From: Chloroflexota bacterium
GTDB taxonomy: Bacteria > Chloroflexota > UBA11872
Length of the DNA stretch: 64,000 nt
Assembly: GCA_026708035.1 (NCBI GenBank)
Contig: JAPOVQ010000017.1
Coordinates: 140,289-204,288 of the forward strand
Direction: 5' to 3'
The notes below the pieces were generated by a model. It searched no databases and had not been told where the DNA came from. It saw only the letters and a list, made by a program, of their open reading frames with translations. This document shows positions 28,469-37,714 of the stretch, piece after piece. The stretch's first letter is position 1. Every line of letters starts with the position of its first letter. The position numbers were made by a program, and so were the translations under genes.

Positions 28469-29008
28469 ATGACGGATGAACAGGCGGTCCTGCGTTGTCA
28501 GGACGGCGATCGTGAAGCCTTCCATCACCTGGTGGAACGCTACCAGGACCTGCTCTATCGCACGGCCATGCTGATGACCGGAAGCCGGGCGCTGGCCGAG
28601 GAGCTGGTCCAAGGAGCCCTGCGCTCGGCGTGGCGGGGCATCCACGGCTTCCAACACGGGTGCCCGGTCAAACCCTGGCTGATGCGCTATCTCGCCCGCG
28701 AGGGCGTGTCGCAGCGCCGCCGCCGGCCGACGGCCGGCGTTGTCCCAGCCGGTCCCGGGCAGCCGGACGACTCCGACGAGTCGCGGCACGAGCGCCAGGA
28801 GATGCGTCAGGCTCTGGCGGGCCTCGACGCCGACCAGCGGCACCTCCTGGTGCTGCACTACTTCGCCGATCTCACCGTCCCCCAGCTGGCGAAAGCCCTC
28901 GACGCTGGCGAGGACACCGTCAACACCCGCCTCGGCCGCGCGCTCGGTCAACTGCGCGAGGGACTTGAGGCACAAGGTGCCCAGGAGGTCGCCAACGATG
29001 GCTCCTAA
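28469..29008 (+). CDS. ECF-type RNA polymerase sigma factor
   Basis: Region 2 is recognisable in the N-terminus (DGDREAFHHLVERYQDLLYRTA and following) and region 4 in LDADQRHLLVLHYFADLTVPQLA plus the recognition helix DTVNTRLGRAL. The linker between is short and Pro-rich. At 179 residues it is a normal ECF factor. It overlaps the following VWA gene by 11 bp, the usual arrangement of a sigma factor with its membrane regulator. Confidence 0.88.
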   Translation: MTDEQAVLRCQDGDREAFHHLVERYQDLLYRTAMLMTGSRALAEELVQGALRSAWRGIHGFQHGCPVKPWLMRYLAREGVSQRRRRPTAGVVPAGPGQPDDSDESRHERQEMRQALAGLDADQRHLLVLHYFADLTVPQLAKALDAGEDTVNTRLGRALGQLREGLEAQGAQEVANDGS

Positions 29009-31034
29009 CTACTCCACCGACGAATCCCTGGGCGAAGCGCTGCGGGAGTATTTCGCGGCGGAAGCCCCCGAGCTGCGCGCGCCGACGAACCTTTGGGACA
29101 CCCTCGAGGGGCGTCTCGAGGAGCCCCGGCGCATGCCGCGCATTCGACGCAAGGTCCTGGACGCCGCCTCGCGCTATTGGTTCCCCACGTTGGCCACCGG
29201 CGGAGCGGTCGCGGCGGGCGCCGTGCTGGCGGTCTGGGCGAGTTCGGCCAACTTCGGCGCCGGCGAAACGTATGAGGCAGTGGCGGAGGCCTACGCGCCG
29301 CCGGCCGCGACGGCAGCTCCGACGGCAGCGGCATTCCAGCCGATCCTCGCGACGCCAACCCCGAGGGTCGTCGTCCGAGAAGTGATCAAGGAAGTCCCGG
29401 TCGAGACCGTGGTGACGAAGGAAGTCATCAAGGAAGTCGCGGTTGAGAGGGTGGTAACGCAGGAAGTGATCAAGGAGGTCGAGGCCGTACGGGAGGTCGT
29501 GGTCGAGAAAGTCGTCGAGCGTTCGTCGGCTGCGTACTCACGCGCCCCCACCGCCCAGGCGGCACCGGCGCCCACGGCCCGCCCGGCGGCCACGACCTTC
29601 CAGGACAACCGGCGGCAGCCGGTGGTCGCCACGGCCGATGACGCGGTGTCGACCTTCAGCCTGGACACCGATCGCACGTCCTACCAGTTGGCGCTCAACT
29701 GGGCGCGGCAGGGCTACGACATCGAGCCGGACTCGGTGCGGGCCGAGGAGTGGATCAACGCCTTCAACTACCAATACGCCCAACCTGCCGATGCGTGGGG
29801 CTTCGCCATTACGAGCGACGTCGTGGCGCATCCGCTGGACGAGCGCAAGCACCTGGCTCGCATCGGGTTCCAGGCGGCGGAAGTGCCGGACGACCGGCCG
29901 CTCAACGTGACGCTGGTGCTCGACGCCTCGGGCTCTATGCGCGACGGCAACCGGGTCGACATCGCGCGGGCGGCGGCGGAGACCATTCGTCAAAGCCTGC
30001 GCCCGCAGGATCGCGTGGCCGTGGTGCACTTCACCACGGATGTGATCCACGACCTCACGGTTAACCATCGCGCGCCGGACGACTCGGCAGTCTGGCGGTC
30101 CATTCGCCGTCTCGAGCCGCATGGGAGCACCAACGTGCAGGCGGGGCTGAACCTGGGCGTGCGGCTGGCCAACCAGGCGCGTCTGGAACGGCCCAGCGCC
30201 TACAACTACGTCATCCTGATGTCGGACGGCGTGGCCAACGTGGACGCCACCAATCCGTTCGCGATCCTGGAGTCGGCCTACGACCGGAACGCCGGCAATC
30301 CGCTGCGGCTGATCACGGTCGGGGTGGGCATCAACAACTACAACGACGTGTTGCTGGAGCAGCTGGCCCAGCACGGCAACGGGTGGTACCGCTATCTGGA
30401 CGATACCGCCCAGGCGCAGCGCACCTTTAGCCGGGCGAACTGGCTGGCGTTGTCGACACCGTTCGCGGACCAGACGCGGGCCCAGGTCACCTGGGATCCC
30501 GACGTGGTCAAGTCCTGGCGAATCATCGGGTATGAGAACCGGGTGACGTCGGATGCGAGCTTCGCGGAAGACCGCAAGGAGTTCGCGGAGCTGCCGTCGG
30601 GCGCCGCCACCACGGTGTTCTACGAGATTGAGCTGCACGACCGCTATCGCGGTCGCGCGTCCCAAGACCTGAAGCTGGGCCGGGTGGAGTTGCGCTGGGT
30701 GGTGCCGGAGACGGGCCAGTCGCGCAGCCAGCAGGTTGAGGTGACGGGCCGGAGCAACCTGAGTTTCGGCAGCTACGAGGCGGACCCGCTGCTGCGGCTG
30801 GGCGGCATCGTGGCGCTGGCGGCGGACCGCTACAGCAGCCTGCCGCGGGGCGCGGACGACGGCACGGCGGGTGTGTCCACCGACCTGGCGATCCTGCAGG
30901 AGGAACTGCGGGCGCTGGCCGGGCCGCTGGGCGGGCTGGACGCCTACCGGGACTTCAGCTTCGTGCTGGAGCGCATGGCGGAGCGCGCCTACACGCAGGC
31001 CCCGCCGGAAGCCCCCTCCGGCTACAGCCGCTAG
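28998..31034 (+). CDS. Membrane VWA protein (YfbK-like), putative sigma-factor partner
   Basis: 678-residue protein in order: a cytoplasmic N-terminus (1-58) of the size of anti-sigma segments, one transmembrane helix (about 62-84), an Ala/Pro linker, a Val/Glu/Lys heptad-like repeat (about 124-174, units KEVIKEV, VETVVTKEV) likely forming a coiled coil, a vWF_A N-domain (about 215-300), then a VWA domain with MIDAS motif DASGSM (309-314), and a C-terminal DUF3520-like region. ATG 28998 is supported by AGGAGG 9 bp upstream. Coupled to the sigma gene, it may sequester it or report an extracellular signal; this role is inference. Confidence 0.8.
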   Translation: MAPNYSTDESLGEALREYFAAEAPELRAPTNLWDTLEGRLEEPRRMPRIRRKVLDAASRYWFPTLATGGAVAAGAVLAVWASSANFGAGETYEAVAEAYAPPAATAAPTAAAFQPILATPTPRVVVREVIKEVPVETVVTKEVIKEVAVERVVTQEVIKEVEAVREVVVEKVVERSSAAYSRAPTAQAAPAPTARPAATTFQDNRRQPVVATADDAVSTFSLDTDRTSYQLALNWARQGYDIEPDSVRAEEWINAFNYQYAQPADAWGFAITSDVVAHPLDERKHLARIGFQAAEVPDDRPLNVTLVLDASGSMRDGNRVDIARAAAETIRQSLRPQDRVAVVHFTTDVIHDLTVNHRAPDDSAVWRSIRRLEPHGSTNVQAGLNLGVRLANQARLERPSAYNYVILMSDGVANVDATNPFAILESAYDRNAGNPLRLITVGVGINNYNDVLLEQLAQHGNGWYRYLDDTAQAQRTFSRANWLALSTPFADQTRAQVTWDPDVVKSWRIIGYENRVTSDASFAEDRKEFAELPSGAATTVFYEIELHDRYRGRASQDLKLGRVELRWVVPETGQSRSQQVEVTGRSNLSFGSYEADPLLRLGGIVALAADRYSSLPRGADDGTAGVSTDLAILQEELRALAGPLGGLDAYRDFSFVLERMAERAYTQAPPEAPSGYSR

Positions 31035-31041
31035 GCCTATC

Positions 31042-31074
31042 GGCGCCTGCCGGTCACCCCGACCGGCAGGCGCC
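31042..31074 (+). terminator. Strong hairpin after the VWA gene
   Basis: Perfect 14-bp stem (GGCGCCTGCCGGTC and its complement) around an ACCCC loop, 7 bp after the stop. There is no T tract, so it may act as an RNA-stabilising or U-less terminator hairpin. Confidence 0.55.
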
Positions 31075-31103
31075 TGGGCTGCGGTATTCACCGACGACCC
31101 GGA

Positions 31104-31129
31104 CGGGCACCCACCAGGGGCGCCCCTAC
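31104..31129 (-). repeat. GTAGGGGCGCCCCT-type repeat
   Basis: Minus-strand copy of the repeat seen at 9277, 44590 and 46451 (GTAGGGGCGCCCCTGGTGGG core). Located between the VWA gene and the NIPSNAP gene, whose 3' ends converge. Confidence 0.75.
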
Positions 31130-31150
31130 ACGTCAGGGTGAATCGCCGAC

Positions 31151-31474
31151 CTACGGCAGCGGCGAATAGTCCGTCGGCTCGAGGAACCGGTTGTGAATCC
31201 GAGCCACAATCTGCCCGTCGGATTCCGTTTCGGCCCGCAGTTGCAGCCACTCGGGGTCCTTGATGAAGGCGCCCCATTTCCGCTCGCGGTCGGCCATGTC
31301 CGCAAAGCGCGTCAGATACACCAGCCGGTCGCTGCGGCCCACGACCTCGTGCCAAAACCCGACCACCTCCACGCCGTGCCGCTCGAAGAAGCCCAACGTG
31401 TGCTCGCGAAACCGAGCGTCGATCACCGGCATCTTGCCGGGAAGAATCTCGTAGATGCGCAATTCATACAGCAT
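31151..31474 (-). CDS. NIPSNAP family protein
   Basis: 107-residue ferredoxin-fold protein with the NIPSNAP hallmarks MLYELRIYEILPGKM at the N-terminus, the FFERHGVEVVGFW strand and the LTRFADMADRERKW helix. Function of the family in bacteria is unknown; related folds include small dimeric monooxygenase-like proteins. ATG 31474 begins exactly at the domain. Transcribed away from the KTN genes. Confidence 0.85.
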   Translation of the reverse strand: MLYELRIYEILPGKMPVIDARFREHTLGFFERHGVEVVGFWHEVVGRSDRLVYLTRFADMADRERKWGAFIKDPEWLQLRAETESDGQIVARIHNRFLEPTDYSPLP

Positions 31475-31561
31475 GGTGGGGCGACCTCGGACGGCGAGCG
31501 CGCGGGAGCGTAGCATGGAGGCTGCGGGGACCGGGCGGTTGCGTCGGGGAGGCGCGGAGAC

Positions 31562-31972
31562 TTGTACGCCATCGTGATTGGCTGCGGACGCGCCGGCGCC
31601 GAGATTGCCGCGCGCATGGCTGCTTCGGGCGACTCGGTCGTCGTCATCGACCGCGACAGCCACGCGTTCCAGCGGCTGCCCGAAGACTTCGCCGGCACGA
31701 CGCTCGTGGGCACCGCCATCGACCTCGACGTCCTGGAGGCCGCCGGCGTGGCCCGCGCCGACGTGCTGGTGGCGGCCACCTACGGCGACAACTCCAATCT
31801 CACCGCCGTGCAGCTGGCGCGCCTCAAATACGACGTGCCGCGCGTGATCGCCCGTGTAAAGGACCCTGTGCGCGCCCGCGTCTTCGCCGATCGCGGCATC
31901 GAGACCATCTGCTCCACGGACATCATCGCCGGCGCGATCATGGACCGGCTGGCCGGCTCCCCGGCGGCTTAG
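31562..31972 (+). CDS. KTN (TrkA-N) domain protein, short
   Basis: 136-residue Rossmann domain with VIGCGRAG nucleotide loop (6-13), acidic VVVIDRD end of strand 2 and the ADVLVAATYGDNSNL segment. It consists of the TrkA-N/KTN domain only, without the TrkA-C domain. Starts with TTG at 31562. KTN proteins gate K+ channels or Trk/Ktr transporters by NAD(H) or ATP/ADP binding. Followed after 1 bp by a second KTN protein, so the two may assemble together. Confidence 0.85.
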   Translation: MYAIVIGCGRAGAEIAARMAASGDSVVVIDRDSHAFQRLPEDFAGTTLVGTAIDLDVLEAAGVARADVLVAATYGDNSNLTAVQLARLKYDVPRVIARVKDPVRARVFADRGIETICSTDIIAGAIMDRLAGSPAA

Positions 31973-31973
31973 G

Positions 31974-32645
31974 GTGTTCATCATCATCGCTGGCGGCGGC
32001 AAGGTGGGCGCCGCGCTGGCGCACGATTTGCCGCCCGGCGGGCACGAGATCGTCCTCCTCGAGAAAGACCGCCGCAAGGCGCAGGACTTGGAAGATGATC
32101 TTGGCGCCTCGGTGATTCCCCAGGACGCCTCCGAGGGCCGCTGGCTCTCGACGGCGGGCGTGGCGCGGGCCGACCTCGTGATCGCCGTCACCGGCGACGA
32201 CGAGGACAACCTCATCATCTGTCAGCTCGCTCGCGCGCTCTCCAAAGGTCGGGCCCGCACCATCGCGCGTCTCAACAACCCCAAGAACCAAGACGCCTTT
32301 CGCCTCCTCGAGATCGAGGCCATCGTCAACGCCACCGACCTGGTCATGAGCATGATCGAGCGCGACCTGGGCGCGGCGTCCGTGGTGCACCTCATGCGCC
32401 TGCGCTCCGCCGGCCTCGAGCTCGTCGAGCTGACGGTGGCCAGCGAATCGGCCGCGGCCGGGGCGTCGGTCTCCGACCTGCAGTTGGAGCAGTTGGGCGC
32501 CCGCGTGGCCGTCGTGCTGCGCGGCGACGACGCGCTGTTCACGTTCACCGACCTCGTGCTCAGGTCCGGCGATACGGTGGTGGCGGTCGTGGACATCGCC
32601 AACGAAAGCGCTGTCCGCTCCCGCTTCGACGCCGCACACTTCTAG
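31974..32645 (+). CDS. TrkA-like K+ uptake regulator (KTN plus TrkA-C)
   Basis: 223 residues: KTN domain with IAGGGKVG loop (5-12) and VIAVTGDDEDNLI, followed by a TrkA-C domain (about residues 140-215, ending FTDLVLRSGDTVVAVV). GTG start one base after the previous stop. Together the pair provides the regulatory ring of a Trk/Ktr potassium transporter, but no TrkH/KtrB-type membrane subunit is present in the window. Confidence 0.88.
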   Translation: MFIIIAGGGKVGAALAHDLPPGGHEIVLLEKDRRKAQDLEDDLGASVIPQDASEGRWLSTAGVARADLVIAVTGDDEDNLIICQLARALSKGRARTIARLNNPKNQDAFRLLEIEAIVNATDLVMSMIERDLGAASVVHLMRLRSAGLELVELTVASESAAAGASVSDLQLEQLGARVAVVLRGDDALFTFTDLVLRSGDTVVAVVDIANESAVRSRFDAAHF

Positions 32646-32687
32646 GAAGGGTCTGAATTAGGCGGTGGACTGCACCCCATCCGTTCG

Positions 32688-32732
32688 CCCCCGTATCAAG
32701 TACGGGGCAGGCTCTGAGCCTGTCGAAGGGGA
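32688..32732 (+). repeat. CCCGTA...TACGGGG / GGCTCTGAGCC repeat
   Basis: Contains two nested dyads, CCCCCGTATCAAGTACGGGG and CAGGCTCTGAGCCTG, separated by nothing. A related inverted copy (GCCTGCCCCGTACTCGATGC) is at 52007. Lies between convergent genes, so it may serve as a terminator. Confidence 0.65.
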
Positions 32733-32840
32733 AATCGAACGGATGGGTGGTCGATGCGGCCATCATTGGGACGATCGCACCCGCGATCCAGAGAGATTGT
32801 CCAGCCGTCCCGCGCCCAATCGCCTGGGCGCGAGAGCCGA

Positions 32841-33512
32841 CTACGCGGGAGCCTCTTCCTCCGGCGGCGCTTCGGCGGCCTCGCCTTCCTCGCCGGGCTC
32901 GATCTCCACTTCTTCGAGATCGACCTCTTCTTCCTCGAGATCCTCAGCCTGCGCCCGCAGCACGTTCACCGAAATCACCGTTTCGGCGGAATCGCCCACG
33001 GGCGTGTAAACGCCGTCCGGCGCGCGCAGGTCGGCCACCACCACTTCGTCTCCAGGAGCTTCCAAGCCGGAGACATCGGCCACCAGCGTCGATGGGATTT
33101 CGGTGGGCAGCGCCTCGACCTCCAGCGTGGTGAGCGATTGAATCACCGTCACGCCCATGACCGCGGCGGCCGGCGCCGTCCCTTGCAGCTCGATCGCCAC
33201 CTCAACCGTCACCGGCCTGGTGAGGTCGACGCGGCGGAACGTCGCGTGCAGCAAGCGGTCCGTGATCACGTCCAACTCGTAGTCGTCGAAGAGCACGGCT
33301 TCGGTGCTGCCGTCGCATTCGAGGTCGAGCAAGCGACCGTCGGCGCCGTGCCGCACCAGGGTGGCCAGCTCACGCTCATCCACCTGAACGGCGGTTGACG
33401 GCTGATTCGGCGTGACGAGATTCGCCGGAATCACTCCCGACCGCCGCAGGCGCTTGACGGCCCGGCCCCGCACGGTGCGGGAGGACGCCCGGAGGCGTGG
33501 ACGTTCAGGCAC
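32841..33512 (-). CDS. rplY: Ribosomal protein L25, CTC form
   Basis: 5S-rRNA-binding protein bL25 with the two-domain CTC architecture: an N-terminal L25 beta barrel (about 1-95, with the R-G-x-A-V-K-R-L-R-R segment) and a C-terminal TL5/CTC domain (about 96-190). The last 30 residues are a highly acidic Glu-rich tail, common in this form. No ribosomal genes adjoin, which is normal for rplY. Confidence 0.9.
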   Translation of the reverse strand: MPERPRLRASSRTVRGRAVKRLRRSGVIPANLVTPNQPSTAVQVDERELATLVRHGADGRLLDLECDGSTEAVLFDDYELDVITDRLLHATFRRVDLTRPVTVEVAIELQGTAPAAAVMGVTVIQSLTTLEVEALPTEIPSTLVADVSGLEAPGDEVVVADLRAPDGVYTPVGDSAETVISVNVLRAQAEDLEEEEVDLEEVEIEPGEEGEAAEAPPEEEAPA

Positions 33513-33837
33513 TCGGAGTTCCTCTGGGATGGGTTCGGCGATTACGCCGCGAGCGGGGCACGCGGCGCCAGCGTGTCAAGCACGAGCCGCGCGTAGCACG
33601 AGTCTAGAAACGTCGACCCCGCGCGTCAACGTGCCGATGCGATCAGCCTCACAACGACTGTTACCGAGTGGGAGGGTGGCGCCTCAGAAGACCGGCTACC
33701 GAAATCCGTGATCCAGCAGCTGGTGTGAAGACCGACGCAAGCCAGCGTTGCGGTCTTGCCCCCCTTCTACGTACCATCGCCGCCGGTCGCGAAGCGCGAC
33801 GCCCAGCCAGTGGCGGAACATTGACCAGCCTCACCAG
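33513..33837. other. Divergent intergenic region, no gene seen
   Basis: About 325 bp between rplY and the methyltransferase gene, which point away from each other, so both promoters should lie here. I see no convincing -35/-10 pair, repeat or RNA gene. Part of it may be upstream coding sequence if the methyltransferase starts at an earlier codon (the frame is open from 33748). Confidence 0.5.
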
Positions 33838-34602
33838 GTGCTGTCGAGTATCGGGTATTGGACTTCATTGATCTCTCGGCTGCTCAATCGCCACGGGATT
33901 CCGACTCCGGGCGTTGTTGACCAGACGATTGACGGGGCGGCCGTTCAGTATTTCGGCTGGCTGGTTGATTGGCTCGACGAAGACCTGAACGGGGCGCTCA
34001 TTCTGGATGCGGGATGCTGGAATGCGCCCTTTGGTACGTACCTTCGAGCATCCGGGGTCAGCGTGGACTACGTTGGAGTCGACCTGAGCCGTCAGGCGCT
34101 GCGGTACGCCCTAGGGCTCGAGGAGAGTCTCCACGTTCTCCGAGCCGATTTGGCGCAACCGACCCTGCCATTCGCTTCGGAGGCCTTTGACGGCGTGACG
34201 CTGATCTTGACCTACGAGCATTTGCCGCGCGGCACTGAGCCGGCGTTGATCCGGGCGCTGGCTGAAGTCTTGAAGCCCGGCGGGTGGCTGGTTGTGATTA
34301 CCGAGCTCAACAGTCTCCTCGCCCCGCTTGATCCGGCGTGGGCCTTCGGGCACCGGCACTACTCGCCCGGCGACCTCGAACCGGTGTTCCAGTCCGCCGG
34401 CCTGGACATTGAGGACATGCGCATCAATGGAGGCGTGTGGCACTGCCTGGAAATAATCGCCGCCTATGTCGCCAAGCATATTTTTCGACGCCGGCTCTAC
34501 CGGCCGGCCTGGCTGTGTGCGCGTACCACCCGCGAATACGAGCCGGTGCCGCGCTGGCTGGGATCGCGCCTGTCCTTCAAGTGTCGGCGGCCGGCTGGCT
34601 GA
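33838..34602 (+). CDS. Class I SAM-dependent methyltransferase
   Basis: Methyltransf_11-type Rossmann enzyme. SAM-binding motif I is LILDAGCWNAPFG, motif II region is YVGVDLSRQAL, and the post-motif is VLKPGGWLVVITE. The GTG at 33838 is chosen because the sequence upstream looks non-coding; the start is uncertain. An Arg-rich C-terminal segment may bind an anionic substrate or membrane. The acceptor is unknown; it converges with the PBP gene. Confidence 0.8.
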   Translation: MLSSIGYWTSLISRLLNRHGIPTPGVVDQTIDGAAVQYFGWLVDWLDEDLNGALILDAGCWNAPFGTYLRASGVSVDYVGVDLSRQALRYALGLEESLHVLRADLAQPTLPFASEAFDGVTLILTYEHLPRGTEPALIRALAEVLKPGGWLVVITELNSLLAPLDPAWAFGHRHYSPGDLEPVFQSAGLDIEDMRINGGVWHCLEIIAAYVAKHIFRRRLYRPAWLCARTTREYEPVPRWLGSRLSFKCRRPAG

Positions 34603-34652
34603 GCCACGATCCGCCGTGACGCCGTCTCCCGGCGCCAGCGTGCATCCGTCGG

Positions 34653-37499
34653 CTAGCGCACTCTGAACGTCACCGGGTCCGACGCCGTCTGGTTGCCCGC
34701 CCGATCCGTCGCGATCGCCCGCAGCGTGAAGGTGCCCGGCTCGGCCGTCCACCGCAGGCGATACGGGGCGCGTTGCACCTCGCCAATGGCCTCGCCGTTC
34801 ATCTCGTAGGCCACCGCCGCCAATCCACCCGCGTCCTGCCACACCGCCCGCAGCTCGAGCACGCCCGCCGGACGATCGTCGCCGTTGGCCAGGCCCGCCA
34901 CCGCCACTGCCGGCGGAGTGTTGTCCACCACAAATCGCCGGAACACTAGGTCCTCGCGTCCATTCGACGCGCGCACCGCCAGGCGTAGCGTGTAGGGACC
35001 GTCGGGGAGTTGGCTGGTGTCGATCGCCCGCAGCGGCCCCTCCGTCACGGGGCTCCCGCCAACCGTGCCAATGCGAATCCAGCTCCCCGGGGCCGGTCCC
35101 GCGCCATAGCGCAGCTCGAAGTCCCTGAATTGGGGTCCCGCCGCCGTCCCCTGGACGTCCAGCACGCTGCGCACGCGCTCCGACGGCGCGGGGCTGGTGA
35201 TGGCCGCCTGCCCCGACGCGCCAGAGGACGGCGCTGCCGCCTCGACGAACGCTTCGGGCGGCAGCCGCAACGACGAGTCCTCCGGCAGCGTTCGCTGCCA
35301 CTCCTCGGCTTCGGTCGGCAGCACCACGAACACCTGCTCCTCTACCTCGTCCCGTGGCGTATCCGGCGTGGCGAGAAGCCCCGTCGGCACGTGGATCTCA
35401 AATGCCTGGTGCACCATGTCCCGCTGCGCCGGCACCGTGCCGGTGAGGAAGAACTCCTCGCGTGTCTCGGGTGTGAACGGCGATGGCAACAGGCCGGACA
35501 GCGCGTCAATCTCCTGCACCACCACCGTTGCCGGCTGCGGCCATGCCAGCGCCGGCTGGCCCTCCAGCGCCGCCGTCATGAACCGCTGCCAGATTGGCGC
35601 GGCTCCGCGCACGCCGGTCACGTCGTCCATCGGCGTCCCATCGGCATTGCCCACCCACACCCCCGTCACCAGCTGGGGCGTGTAGCCGACCGTCAGCGCG
35701 TCGCGCGTGTCCTCCGTCGTGCCGGTCTTGGCGGCAGCCGCGCGTCCGGGCAGCTGGAGATTGCGCCGCGTCTCGCCGAATCCAAGCACCCGGGCGTTTT
35801 CGTCGCTGAGGATCGACGTCATCAAGAACGCCAGCCCGGGACTGATCACTTGCGACGCCGCGATCCGGGTCGGCGGTTCCGCCACGTCCGCGAGCACTCG
35901 CGCGCTGCAGCCGTCATCCCCCAACTGCTCGACCACCCGCCCCTGGGCGTCCAGAATGCAGAGGATGCCCGTGGGCGCGACCGACCGCCCTTCGTTGGCG
36001 AAGACGCCGTAGGCGCTCGTCAACTCGATCAACCGCACCTCGTTGGAGCCCAGCGCCAGCGCCGGGCCGATGCGCGAGGGGTCCGTCAGCGTCGTGATGC
36101 CCAGCCGCTCGGCCATGGCCACCGTGGGACTGAGACCGACGTTCGCATCGATCTGCGTCCGTACCGCCGGAATATTGAGCGAGCTTCCCAGCGCCGTGCG
36201 CAGGCTCACCGGTCCGCTGAACCGCTCGCTGTAGTTCCGCGGCGCGTACGGCTCTTGCCCCGCGATCGGCACGATCGTTGGAATGTCCAGCAGCATGGTC
36301 GCCGGGGTGTAGCCCCGCTGCAGGGCGCTGGCGTACATGACGGGCTTGAAGGCCGATCCCGGCTGCCGCGGCGCCAGCGTCACGTTCACCTGGCCGTCGA
36401 TCGTCGCGTCGTTGAAGTCCAGGCTGCCCACCATGGCCAGAACCTCGCCCGTGCCAGGCCGCAGCGCCACCAGCGCCGCGTTCGTCACCGTCTGGTCGGC
36501 CAGCGTGGCGACGTGTTCTCGCGCCGCCGTCTCGGCCTGCTCCTGCAGGTCCAGGTCCAGCGTGGTGACGATGCGCCAGCCCTGCCAGCTCACGTCCGGC
36601 CCGTAGCGCGCTTGCACTTCGTCCAACACGTACTGGAAGAAGTGGGGCGCGCGTACCTCGGCCGCCTGCGGCGGCATGATCGTGATGACCTCGCGGCGCG
36701 CCGCCTCCACTCGCGCCGGCGACGCCAGTCCTGATTCTTCGAGCCGGTCCAGCACCCGCAGCTGCTCCCGGCGCGCCGCTGCCGGGTCCACGTGCGGATT
36801 GTCCGTGGACGGCGACCGCAATAGCCCCGCCAGCAGAGCGGCCTCCGCCAGCGTCACGTCACGCAGCGGCTTCCCAAAATAGGTGCGGGCGGCCGCCGCC
36901 ACCCCATAGCTCAAGCTGCCGAAGTAGTTCTGATTGAGGTAGAGCCCTAGGATTTCGTCTTTCGAGAACTGCTCGCTGAGCTGCCACGCCAGCACGGCTT
37001 CCTTGACCTTGCGCTCCACCGTCTCCTCGGGCGTGAGCAGCACGTTCTTGACCAGTTGCTGCGTGATGGTGCTGGCCCCGGAGACGATTTCGCCGCCCGT
37101 GAAGTTCTGCCACAGGGCGCGCACGATGGCCCTCAGCTCAACCCCCGGGTTCTCGTAGAACGTGGCGTCTTCCGCCGCGATCACCGCCGCCTTCACATCG
37201 GCGGGAATCGCCTCCGGCGGCACCAGCGTGCGTCGGCCCTGGCCCAACAGCTCGCCCAGCTGGCGGCCGCGCCGGTCGACGATCGTGGTGGTTTGAAAGA
37301 GGCCGGAACCGACGTCCAGGATCTCCTCGACCTCGGGCACATCCGTCAGCAGGGTGCTGGCGGCCGCCGCGGCCGCGCCCACGCCGCTGGCCGCAATCAC
37401 CGCGAACACCAGCGTGCCGGCCAGGATTGCCACTGAAGCGGCGCCCGTCAGCAACCACACCCAAGCCGCGACCGCGCCGCGCGAGCGCCGCCGCCGCAT
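34653..37499 (-). CDS. Bifunctional penicillin-binding protein, class A
   Basis: Peptidoglycan polymerase and crosslinker. One N-terminal transmembrane helix (about 10-42) precedes a GT51 glycosyltransferase domain with catalytic E110 in AAEDATFYENPG and STITQQLVKN. The transpeptidase domain has SAFK (S382, K385), SLN (440-442) and KTGT (591-594). The C-terminus carries an additional Ig-like/beta-sandwich region (about 800-948, ending TAGNQ-type repeat TDRAGNQTA). ATG 37499 has GGAG 7 bp upstream, better than earlier in-frame starts at 37565 or 37700. Confidence 0.92.
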   Translation of the reverse strand: MRRRRSRGAVAAWVWLLTGAASVAILAGTLVFAVIAASGVGAAAAAASTLLTDVPEVEEILDVGSGLFQTTTIVDRRGRQLGELLGQGRRTLVPPEAIPADVKAAVIAAEDATFYENPGVELRAIVRALWQNFTGGEIVSGASTITQQLVKNVLLTPEETVERKVKEAVLAWQLSEQFSKDEILGLYLNQNYFGSLSYGVAAAARTYFGKPLRDVTLAEAALLAGLLRSPSTDNPHVDPAAARREQLRVLDRLEESGLASPARVEAARREVITIMPPQAAEVRAPHFFQYVLDEVQARYGPDVSWQGWRIVTTLDLDLQEQAETAAREHVATLADQTVTNAALVALRPGTGEVLAMVGSLDFNDATIDGQVNVTLAPRQPGSAFKPVMYASALQRGYTPATMLLDIPTIVPIAGQEPYAPRNYSERFSGPVSLRTALGSSLNIPAVRTQIDANVGLSPTVAMAERLGITTLTDPSRIGPALALGSNEVRLIELTSAYGVFANEGRSVAPTGILCILDAQGRVVEQLGDDGCSARVLADVAEPPTRIAASQVISPGLAFLMTSILSDENARVLGFGETRRNLQLPGRAAAAKTGTTEDTRDALTVGYTPQLVTGVWVGNADGTPMDDVTGVRGAAPIWQRFMTAALEGQPALAWPQPATVVVQEIDALSGLLPSPFTPETREEFFLTGTVPAQRDMVHQAFEIHVPTGLLATPDTPRDEVEEQVFVVLPTEAEEWQRTLPEDSSLRLPPEAFVEAAAPSSGASGQAAITSPAPSERVRSVLDVQGTAAGPQFRDFELRYGAGPAPGSWIRIGTVGGSPVTEGPLRAIDTSQLPDGPYTLRLAVRASNGREDLVFRRFVVDNTPPAVAVAGLANGDDRPAGVLELRAVWQDAGGLAAVAYEMNGEAIGEVQRAPYRLRWTAEPGTFTLRAIATDRAGNQTASDPVTFRVR

Positions 37500-37714
37500 C
37501 AGCGAGCTCCGCGCAAGCCTCGCCCGCGCGTCACGATTGACCTGGCGGCCGCCGGATGGCCGCATCTGCGAGCTACGCACCCGCACCAGCCTCACTCTCG
37601 GAGAACTCCATTCTAAGCGTGCGCGCTTCCTCCTCCCGTTACGCCGGCCCTTAAGCTGACACTCGCTGCCGGCGGCGATCGAAGGGAGCAGCAGCGTCAA
37701 TTGAGGCCGCGCGA

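Noticed and set aside
29395..29520. Repetitive stretch suggesting a CRISPR or DNA repeat
   Set aside because: It is a coding repeat giving a KEVIKEV-type protein heptad array; unit lengths and spacers do not fit a CRISPR array.
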